Shown in pieces: positions 25,001 through 31,584 of a stretch of DNA of 31,584 nt. The position numbers and the translations under genes are program-made. The stretch comes from Cyclospora cayetanensis. Its lineage: Eukaryota > Apicomplexa > Conoidasida > Eucoccidiorida > Eimeriidae. Under the pieces are notes generated by a model. It was not told the DNA's origin and searched no databases. It was given only the letters and a program-made list of their open reading frames with translations. Each line of letters starts with the position of its first letter. Positions within the stretch are counted from its first letter, which is position 1. The DNA lies in the NCBI RefSeq assembly GCF_002999335.1, contig NW_020312240.1, positions 1-31,584 of the forward strand, written 5' to 3'.

Positions 25001-26411
25001 CTTTATGTGGCCAGGCACTTCGAGGCCGGGAAGTCATGACTGAGGAACTGGAAAACCTTAGCAAAATGGTGTACCTCCAGAGAGTGCCAACATCTTGGAT
25101 CGAAGTGTCGTATCCTACAAAGCTCAGCCTGGGCTGGTGGCTGGAAGACCTTGGTACACGGATCACCAGCATTCAGCAATGGGTGCAGAACGGCCCTCCT
25201 GCTGTCTTCAACATCGCAACCTTCCACAAGCCACAGAGGTTTTTTATAGCAACTCTGACCGCTCTCGCCAAAGGTTCACATGTCAGCAGGCGCAGCATTT
25301 CGCATATATAATTTAAGCAGGCACATGCCCATCTTCTCTGTTTGGCACATACATGATACAAACACGCAGCCGTATTTCCCTAATGGCTAAATTACCCGAA
25401 TGGTGTTGCCACATGCCCTGGATCAAGAATGCTAGATGTAGCTTGTATCAAAGGTTTATTGCAGCTGCGGAAGGCCGCTCTGCAGATTCCACACCTTTCA
25501 AACGATTGTCTTATGAAAAAACCTCATTGCAAGGTACTCTGCCTTGAATATATTGCTTCGCAGGGACCACTTACTGCTCTCTCTTTATCTGCCAAGATTA
25601 CTGATATAAAGGATATTACGAAAGTAAAAGCTCCTGCGGATATTGGAACATATATAAATGGTCTTTCCATGCAGGTTAGCACGGCTCATCATGGATAGCA
25701 GTACTTTTCTAAGCGCAAAACTATGCTTCAAGAAGCCCCCTTCATGAGTGCTGCGCATTATTCAATTAACCTATGAGTAGTCGCTACCCAGAGTGCAGTA
25801 GCTTTATATTCCCCCGTATTTCCCCTACACGGACTGCCATCTACGATGGAACTTGTTTATGGATACGGCAGGGGGCAAATTGGTCAGTTGAAGACCAAGT
25901 TCTGTGCGAAGCGAAGCCTCGGGTTATGTTTCACGAATTGCCACCGATCCTCTTGACCGCCCACTTTTTCTTTGAAGAACAAAGAAAATACAGGTTTGCT
26001 GGCCCACCCACAAGCATTGGCATTTGCTGCCTCACCCCAGAGGAGCGTTTTTAGTATATCGAAGGGGCAAACGCATGCTACACTACACCGAAAGGTCTCT
26101 AATATGGTGCAACTGGAAACATCTGATGCGAGAATACAAATGCAGGTGTCCAGTGTACAGAACAACTGATCGATCTGCCAGCTCTGAAGTCGTCGCGTTC
26201 CTCGACTTGCCAACAGGTACGCTGCAAAAGGTTAACTCTTTAGCTCTATTCCGCATGCTAAACAAGCCAATGTCAACTGGTTGTAGTTAGAAAAAGGCTT
26301 GCGAGCTTGCCTGTTTTCACAGATGATGACCCCGAGAAGTGGATTCAGCGCGGTGTGGCAATGCTTATAGACACAGGGCGGTATAATGGCGCGGATAGCA
26401 GTAATAACTAA
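6248..26411 (+). CDS. axonemal dynein heavy chain (inner-arm-like), complete, about 50 exons
   Basis: This is a motor ATPase of the flagellar axoneme that slides doublet microtubules. Hand splicing gives 50 phase-consistent exons and about 4144 residues, the usual size for a one-headed inner-arm heavy chain. Order: tail (1-850), linker (850-1440), AAA1 (P-loop about 1482), AAA2 (P-loop 1762-1770), AAA3 (P-loop 2118-2125), AAA4 (P-loop about 2463-2471), stalk with microtubule-binding domain (about 2650-3010), AAA5, AAA6 and C-terminal domain. The end RGVAML...stop and the tail motif [11 protein letters not shown] favour an axonemal over a cytoplasmic heavy chain. The ATG at 6248 opens a 417-codon first exon; earlier exons are possible. 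All exon frames are open, so it is not an obvious pseudogene, but key motifs are altered (see the domain entries). Exons and domains are listed separately. In a coccidian it would be expected in microgametes; that is inference. Confidence 0.93.
10223..13026 (+). other. dynein linker (DHC N-terminal domain 2), exons 10-16
   Basis: Exons: 10223-10464, 10588-10814, 10937-11142, 11342-11482, 11661-11905, 12084-12580, 12817-13026. Diagnostic family motifs are the [13 protein letters not shown] segment at the end of exon 11 (usual: NPALRxRHW), [19 protein letters not shown] in exon 14, the very conserved [15 protein letters not shown] in exon 15 (residues about 1214-1228), and [11 protein letters not shown] plus WKKHLRYYW in exon 16. 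The linker is the lever that swings across the AAA ring during the power stroke. All junctions keep phase without internal stops. Confidence 0.92.
13178..14121 (+). other. dynein AAA1 module, exons 17-19, with altered Walker B
   Basis: Exons: 13178-13314, 13466-13736, 13853-14121. Exon 17 carries [14 protein letters not shown] and the first part of the P-loop; the intron splits Walker A, which reads GPSGTGKTES after splicing (Lys and Thr intact). Walker B reads [10 protein letters not shown] instead of the near-invariant WACFDEFNRI: Asp becomes Asn (codon AAT at 13606-13608) and the catalytic Glu is kept. The sensor 1 region reads [15 protein letters not shown] (usual ITMNPGYAGRTELP) and the sensor 2 region [15 protein letters not shown]1 is the main ATPase site of dynein, so the Asp change is notable. 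Confidence 0.93.
14238..16220 (+). other. dynein AAA2 module and AAA2-AAA3 connector, exons 20-24
   Basis: Exons: 14238-14518, 14635-14871, 15030-15212, 15386-15592, 15804-16220. Walker A is [10 protein letters not shown] (residues 1762-1770). The downstream [13 protein letters not shown], the Walker B block [29 protein letters not shown] and [14 protein letters not shown] are all classical dynein AAA2 motifs. AAA2 normally binds ATP structurally without turnover. Exon 24 encodes the helical connector and ends with the [16 protein letters not shown] block that precedes AAA3. Confidence 0.92.
16330..17485 (+). other. dynein AAA3 module, exons 25-27
   Basis: Exons: 16330-16733, 16861-17154, 17252-17485. 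Walker A is AGKSGTGKS and Walker B is [10 protein letters not shown], both intact, so AAA3 should still bind and hydrolyse ATP and act as the regulatory site. [32 protein letters not shown] and, after splicing, [17 protein letters not shown] match the family. Exon 27 ends at 17485 (LLSR) and must be joined through a GC-AG intron. Confidence 0.92.
17486..17644 (+). other. GC-AG intron in the dynein gene
   Basis: The family alignment requires MNDLLSR at the end of exon 27 to continue with [13 protein letters not shown] in exon 28. The only phase-compatible donor is ag|gcacga at 17486, a GC donor, with acceptor acag at 17641-17644. Reading on without splicing meets TGA at 17493-17495, and GT donors further upstream would delete conserved residues. 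The intron is 159 bases long. Confidence 0.7.
17645..18888 (+). other. dynein AAA4 module, exons 28-31, with altered Walker A
   Basis: Exons: 17645-17787, 17982-18200, 18317-18491, 18739-18888. [20 protein letters not shown] and [10 protein letters not shown] precede the P-loop, which after splicing reads [14 protein letters not shown]. The usual form is GVGGSGKQSLTRLA, so the Walker A lysine is replaced by arginine (CGA at 17984-17986). The Walker B region reads [16 protein letters not shown], lacking the usual Asp. [24 protein letters not shown] and [11 protein letters not shown] confirm identity. AAA4 is probably unable to bind ATP normally; that conclusion is inference. Confidence 0.9.
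19057..20586 (+). other. dynein stalk and microtubule-binding domain, exons 32-36
   Basis: Exons: 19057-19205, 19320-19480, 19571-20032, 20137-20274, 20388-20586. Coiled coil 1 is seen in [18 protein letters not shown]; the microtubule-binding domain in [42 protein letters not shown] and [13 protein letters not shown]; the return coil in [20 protein letters not shown]. The 19481-19570 intron is in frame and stop-free. The 20274/20388 junction is ambiguous: donor gca|gttgca is the simplest phase-0 choice, but splicing after 20286 is also conceivable. The start of coiled coil 2 (20137-20240) is proline-rich and atypical. Confidence 0.85.
20775..22394 (+). other. dynein AAA5 module, exons 37-39
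   Basis: Exons: 20775-21199, 21370-21675, 21897-22394. Motifs are [79 protein letters not shown] and, in exon 39, the helical [20 protein letters not shown]. As in all dyneins, AAA5 has no functional P-loop. Exon 39 ends with [17 protein letters not shown], the entry to AAA6. Confidence 0.9.
22565..26411 (+). other. dynein AAA6 and C-terminal domain, exons 40-50
   Basis: Exons: 22565-22779, 22925-23194, 23370-23568, 23757-23948, 24087-24400, 24525-24825, 25015-25281, 25564-25674, 25872-25993, 26146-26216, 26323-26411 (TAA 26409-26411). Family motifs: [45 protein letters not shown] across a splice, [82 protein letters not shown] and [11 protein letters not shown]. The usual LRPDR motif is replaced by AIRKREL at the 22779/22925 junction. 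The protein ends 15 residues after RGVAML. Confidence 0.9.
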
Positions 26412-27034
26412 AACGCCTCCAGTCCATTTTAGCATAATTATCAGCTGTGCTGATATAAGAAACGTGTTCTATGCTGGTCAGAGTTCGGCAAACACCAGTA
26501 CTGCTAACAAACACATGCTGGTGTAGCCTAGGCTGCCCAGCAATTCATTACAAACGTGAGCAATATAGCCACCAATTCGGGACCCCAAGATGCAAGTAAA
26601 ATGGGTGCTACAAAAACAGAGAAAGCAAACTAAAATAAAGCCAACGGCACACTCTAAAAGCCCAAGCGCACTAGTAGTGGCTAATCTAAATTGGCTAGTC
26701 GCCACACTCTGCATTGTCGAATGAAGACAACGATTTGAAGGTAGAGCACAGCAAGTAGCTCTTTGAAATGTTTCAGCAAAAAATACCCCGCAGCATGCCT
26801 GCGTTCACCATTGTGATGGGCCTTGAAGTAACATTAGTCAAACTGCATGGGAGAAAACCTGGAAAAGCCAGCTGGCTTTCGTCGCAAGCTCAATATGCAG
26901 CTTGCTTTGACTGTAGATGCCTTATAATCCGCCGCTGCATACAGTGCTTTGCGGGCAGCCGCAAGCACATACGTTATAGTCCTCGTAGTATTTGAACAAA
27001 CTTTACACGGAATATTGACACTCAGAACAAATGA
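26412..27034. other. convergent intergenic spacer
   Basis: This spacer lies between the stop codons of the plus-strand dynein gene and the minus-strand aminotransferase gene, so it should hold both 3' untranslated regions. Open stretches here (for example 26478-26714 minus and 26768-26995 plus) lack family motifs and consistent splice partners. Confidence 0.6.
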
Positions 27035-29997
27035 TTATTGCCCATGCGATTCTCCTGGCACAAATCTCTCACCCTTAAACAAGCCACAATGCTTGCAGTA
27101 TAATCTCCTGCAGGGATTCAACCTACTGCAAATCTCCAGTCCACAAGCCTTTGCCAATGCTGCCTCAACTCGTAGAAGCTCTTGCACAGTGGAACGGCGG
27201 TTTACTGGTAAATAGACAATACGGCGCATCATGGAAGCAGCAATAGCTGGCAATCCCATTATGCTAGAAACGCTAGGTGACGGGCTGTAGCAGACGAGTG
27301 TGGTAGCGTCGCTAGCAGCGTACAACCCGTTTTCCCGCAAGGTAGCCTCGAACTCATCAAGTTTGGTTCCGGCGGGTGTGACAATTGGAAAAAGCCTGCA
27401 TAGATGCAGCACGAATCTTCGGCATGGCTCGGTAAGGAAAACAGATAATTACACATTCGTGGCACTCTGCAGAAGCTGCTGGCAGATGTAATGGCAGCAG
27501 GGCACAAGCCACAATGATTTTAGTACTCTTCAGATAAAGTTCAGCCCTACCAAAACGTCTTGAAGGTTGCACCGCTTCCTGGCATTTGAAGTCCCAAATT
27601 TTGCAGTCTTCGGGCAAACCCAATTGTTCGCAACTGCTGTTCCATGAAATCTGACAAGTTCCATGACTCCAATCTCCTCCTAGAAAGATACAGAGAAAGT
27701 TGGGTACTACCACCACTGGACGCATATGACACTCTAAAGCCATAACAAAACGCAAGCGGGGTGGGGCATTACCAACAGAAAAGTGAGCAGGTTTGTAGTC
27801 TACGTGTAACGTACAGCAGTACTGCAAGGAGCGAGGCGCTCGGCTGCACCCGCAGCAGCTTGAAGATTTCGCCTTTGGAAGGAAATCCTCGAACCTGCAG
27901 CAGAGGTTACGCAGTAGGCGAGCAGGGGACCTGCACTTGAGCAACGAGAGCATGTCGGATGATGCTTCTTCTGGATTCAACATCAGAGCTAAAGGAGTAT
28001 ATAATAGCAGCCCACTTCACTCCGTGTAAAACCTCACAAATGATTGCAAGAATGTTCCAGGATTCCACCCTGGTAAACTGAAACACAACAAGCAACAGGA
28101 TAGCCAAAATAAAGTCAGTTCACCGTTGCAGCCTGTGCAGAGGAGCATCTTTATCAATCAGCTCACAAAAAAAGCCGCATCGAACAACTGTTATATTTTC
28201 AATTAAGAGCTAATGTGTCTTATCTTACTAGCATAATCTCAGGAAACCCTTCATAATGTGCTTGTTCTGCAAGATACATGCTCCTAGAGCCACGCAAAGT
28301 TTGAAGAAAAATGTTCGACGGCTGCTGAATGGGTACAATGCTTGCAACGACTGCATCCGTGCAGCCACAAACCGACTTCGCACCTGAGAGCACAAACCGA
28401 TATCAACGCAGCGGTTATACAGCTGTTTTAGTCAATGGAGAACTTGTCGAAACCCAGTCTTCTCCACAACGAGCACACAGCATGCTTACTAACAATTAAG
28501 CTGACCGACGCTATCAGCACTTTCCGCCGGCTTAACCAATACTACACGTTTGTGAGACGCACGGTGGCGATGCCTCCGCCGGCTGCAGTGCATGACTTGA
28601 TTAATCCAAATGAGAAGAGGCTGATATCTGCTCTGGGATGGCCTGAGCACACACACACAGATACACACACACAACGACGACGCCGTTAAGGACGATCAAA
28701 CTCAAGTAGATAATGCCATTAAGCACCGTCTCAGCCCGCTTAAGAGTTGAAAGAAACTGAATGACGCTCGCCATTTACCTCTGTACAAGTCTCCCACAAA
28801 TGATTCCGCGCAATCTTCTATGAGGAGAAGCTTATTTTCAGTGCAGAAATCTACGAGAGGCTGCACATTGCAGAGCCCACCGTAGAGGTGAGAGCAAACA
28901 AGTGCCTTGATCCGTGAGCCCCAGCAATCCACCGCCTTCTGTAAGCTTTTTTTCGTGGGCATCAAAGTATGAGCGTCAAGATCTAACGGTTGCACCAATA
29001 ATTGGTGGTGCTCCAGTATACTAAACATCATAGGGACGTTAACAGCTGCCATGAGAACTACGGAACCCCTCGGAAGCAGAGCTGGCTGTATAGAGCGAAT
29101 GGCCTGCACATAAAGGTCGAGCAGGCTGCGCACACAGAGTCCCACGACACAGCCTCGGGCACTACGAAACGCAGGAAACACCACAGGTGTCAGGTGCTCT
29201 TGCGCTTCGACGACGACTGGTTGTCGGGGGTCCGGTAGCGAGACTGTCAGGTCGGTGTCGGCATAGGCAGCCAGGAGCTCCAGTGGTGGAGCTATAATTG
29301 ATCCATCATCCCTCTGTACAGGGCGCAACGCGGAAGGCAGTGGCGGGGCGGTAGCATGCGCATTGGTAACTAATGATCCCTTAAGCGTCGAGCTCGGCAG
29401 CAGCCTATGCTCACTCGTGCCCTTATTTGGACATTGACCTGATGCCTCGTCACAGCTGACACTTGTGCTTGTAGTATCACTGTTCAGGCTCGCGGTGGTG
29501 CTCCTCCCTTGTGTTGCTCTGTTGTCCTGGTGTTGCAAGCTACCGAGAAATAATTCGGAATGCTGCTGGATACGATTGTGCATGCCATTCTGACACGCAA
29601 AAAGCCAGAATTTTTCCAGGCTCCTATGCAACTGTCTTGTCCTTTTAAGCCTTCCCTCTACGCCCGAGAATAGGGAGGCTGTTGCCTCCTCCACGGCAGC
29701 TGTTAGCGCGGTTCGGAACATCTGAAGGACCGCTGGGAAGTCAACGTCGACATACACTGCAAGAGCTCCTAGGGGATTTCTTGGGCAAGGCGGATCAATA
29801 CATTCACCAGCATAGTCGCAATGTGCAACTGTGGAAGACGGCAAATGAGTCTCCATAGCCGGGTGAAGAGGCCCAGCAAAGCAGTCCATGGCTATACGAT
29901 CACGATTCTCCCCTCCAAAATTGAATGGTGAACGTCTTGATTTTCCAGAGCTGTCTTCGACTGGTTTTACTTTGGGACGTGATCTTTCTAAGCGCAT
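27035..29997 (-). CDS. PLP-dependent aminotransferase, DegT/DnrJ/EryC1/StrS type
   Basis: Fold-type I PLP enzyme; the substrate cannot be told. Minus-strand exons: 29997-28779, 28642-28548, 28383 to about 28245, 27988-27823, 27679-27551, 27395-27035 (stop). Exon 1 encodes about 220 residues of Ser/Thr-rich extension, then the cofactor domain: FRSARGCVVGLCVRSLLDLY, ALVCSHLYGGL and LLLIEDCAESFVGDLYRG (Asp for the pyridine nitrogen). Exon 2 continues HPRADISLFSFGLIKSCTAA plus GGG, with the PLP lysine codon at 28598-28596. The small domain ends in WLFPIVTPAGTKLDEFEATL and RRIVYLPVNRRSTVQELLRV, the W created by splicing. The join between exons 3 and 4 is not settled: an additional exon near 28079-28020 is likely but gives a phase conflict. 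Total roughly 690 residues, longer than typical bacterial members. The ATG at 29997 is the first start of the long open frame. Confidence 0.82.
28645..28675. repeat. CA/TG dinucleotide tract next to a splice acceptor
   Basis: The plus strand reads gagcacacacacacag followed by atacacacacacaac. On the minus strand this TG-rich run lies directly before the acceptor ctcag of aminotransferase exon 2 (exon starts at 28642), where a pyrimidine tract would normally be. Length variation here could change splicing efficiency; that is inference. Confidence 0.75.
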
Positions 29998-31584
29998 ATC
30001 ACCTCGCTTTAGGCAGGTGGGCTTGGTAGAGCATACCGGCTACTAGCACCACACAACCAGCCCTGTTACGCATGCAGATCATACTAAGACGCCTCAATAT
30101 CGGACTCCAAAAGAGCATGCATGCACTTAGACCCATGACTCAAGCTGTTAGGAGCTAGCAGCTGAGATTTCCAACCAGTGGTCCGCTGAACAGGAGCTCG
30201 CCTTGGTTTTGCAGACCTAACGGGCTACTCCACCTCCTCTCGAAAGACGTGTAAAACACTGGATAAAATATAATGTTGGAAAGAAGCCGCGGATCTGTAG
30301 ACTCAGTCAAAACACCAGTTGAAACTTGTTTGCAGAGTTGATATTGTACCCTGCATGCGGCCCGCCGCTGTTATGCCGTTTGTAGCGTGTTCGGTCCAAA
30401 CACGCTTGTCCTGTACCTAAATATGGTTATGAACTGGCTTTTCCACCTGTTGGCTCAGAAAAACATTTACGAGAAAGCCTGGAATTAGGCTTTCCCGGAA
30501 CGAGTGTATCCGGAACCTCGAGGGCTATTCAGCGTCAGATGTATGCCTGCATGCAATACTGTGACGAATGGGGGAAGTTTCTTTAAGTTAGTGTACACTT
30601 AACGTTTTCCTTGCGTTATAAGCCCTTGCACTAAAGGATTTAGCCTCCTTGTCCCAACATTCGTGCGCTTTTAGCTGGGCCGCAGAGAAACTCCTTCGGG
30701 CCTTTCTACTAACTAAACTACATTTCAAAGTACAGTTGCACTCCCTTCCAAAATTCAGAAACTAGTTAGCTATTTCCTTGATATAATCTTGCACACTTCT
30801 TAATGCGGAGCATTTTAGCTTCGCAATTTGAGAGTATGTGCTGTGTGTTTATCTGCACGCTTCTGTGCGTGCAATGGGTTAAACCAAACTGCCACTTTCT
30901 AGCTTGCTAGTTATGATTGCCTGAGAATTAAACAATAACCAACTTTTCGCTTTCGCCGTATATATGCGTTTTTGCGGCAGAAAGAACTCAGTTCAACCAT
31001 AGGCAGCATCGGATAGAGCGATCCACATGCATTATCTACTACAGGGGTTGTACTAAATCAAATATTCGCAACGAACTAGAGTTTTCATCTGCCTGTGCAT
31101 GCGTCTTCATTCTTACGGAGTAGCACTAGTTCAAATCAACAAGACACAATGTTATGTGCATACGCGCTGGTGTCATTTTCAGCAACCTGTGACTGGTCAG
31201 AGTGCTGGGAAGGTGCAGCTTGGCTCAACCCCAGTGTCCCTCTCCACTGATGGCGAGAACTCTCAGGGTTGTGCACAGGGTAACGTGGGAGCTCTTCTGA
31301 AGGACACCTAATTGCCTTCTCTCGGGCTTGTATCAGGTCTGGATCTACGTATTTCCGTGGAAAGATCATAGATGGAGATTTACATAAAGTGTGGCGTAGC
31401 CAGCTAGAGATTTTCCCATATCGAAATACACGGCCTCAATCCTCCGAAACTATGCATCGAGAGGAACGGCATGCAAGACAACCGATAAGCTTCCGGTCTA
31501 TCACCACTCCCCAAGCACACAGAAGCGTAAAAGCAATGCAAGAAGGAAATCATTTGCGCGTACCCACCAGTAGATAGATACAGA
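29998..31584. other. right-hand region without a convincing gene
   Basis: The left part should contain the promoter and leader of the minus-strand aminotransferase gene. No exon chain with family similarity was found. A minus-strand open stretch at 31369-31136, starting MIFPRKYVDPDLIQAREKAI, is protein-like at its front and might be the first exon of another gene, but nothing confirms it. There is a perfect 8-base inverted repeat at 30473-30494. Confidence 0.45.
30473..30494. repeat. short perfect inverted repeat (8-base arms, 6-base loop)
   Basis: Arms gaaagcct (30473-30480) and aggctttc (30487-30494) flank the loop ggaatt. It lies in non-coding DNA about 480 bases upstream of the aminotransferase start. 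No function can be assigned; a match of this size can occur by chance. Confidence 0.5.

Noticed and set aside
25442..25533. Possible dynein exon ([18 protein letters not shown]) near the C terminus
   Set aside because: Using it would leave a 30-base intron or insert about 40 extra residues. Splicing 25281 to 25564 gives [20 protein letters not shown], which aligns with the family residue for residue.
31136..31369. Minus-strand 77-codon open stretch near the right edge
   Set aside because: The first 20 residues look protein-like, but there is no family signal and the rest looks like non-coding sequence. It may be a first exon of a gene, yet I cannot support it.

Overview
The window looks like nuclear DNA of an intron-dense unicellular eukaryote. 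It has no operons, ribosome binding sites, IS elements, CRISPR arrays or recognisable tRNA/rRNA genes. Short open blocks are joined by GT-AG introns, mostly about 85-280 bases long. The intron style and an axonemal dynein whose conserved motifs are loosely kept suggest an alveolate. A coccidian apicomplexan (Eimeria, Cyclospora or Toxoplasma relative) is my best guess; there only the male gamete is flagellated. The organism is inferred; no species marker was seen.

Layout. (1) Bases 1-90: possible C-terminal end of a gene entering from the left. (2) 91-2933: no convincing gene; it holds a 44-base tandem duplication at 421-508. (3) 2934-5016, plus strand: small multi-exon gene for a probable N-myristoylated protein with an EF-hand-like helical front and a charged coiled coil. 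(4) 5017-6247: gap. (5) 6248-26411, plus strand: one very large gene that fills two thirds of the window. I spliced it by hand into about 50 exons with consistent phases, giving a protein of about 4144 residues. It is a complete axonemal dynein heavy chain: tail, linker, AAA1-AAA4 with P-loops, stalk, AAA5, AAA6 and C-terminal domain. (6) 26412-27034: convergent 3' spacer. (7) 29997-27035, minus strand: multi-exon PLP-dependent aminotransferase of the DegT/DnrJ/EryC1/StrS type with a long N-terminal extension. (8) 29998-31584: no convincing gene.

Most notable points lie in the dynein: Asp-to-Asn in the AAA1 Walker B motif, Lys-to-Arg in the AAA4 Walker A motif, a proline-rich stretch where stalk coiled coil 2 should begin, a GC-AG intron, and a stop-free in-frame 90-base intron. 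The aminotransferase resembles bacterial enzymes and may have been acquired by transfer. The three genes show no evident functional link, and I see no new multi-gene system here.
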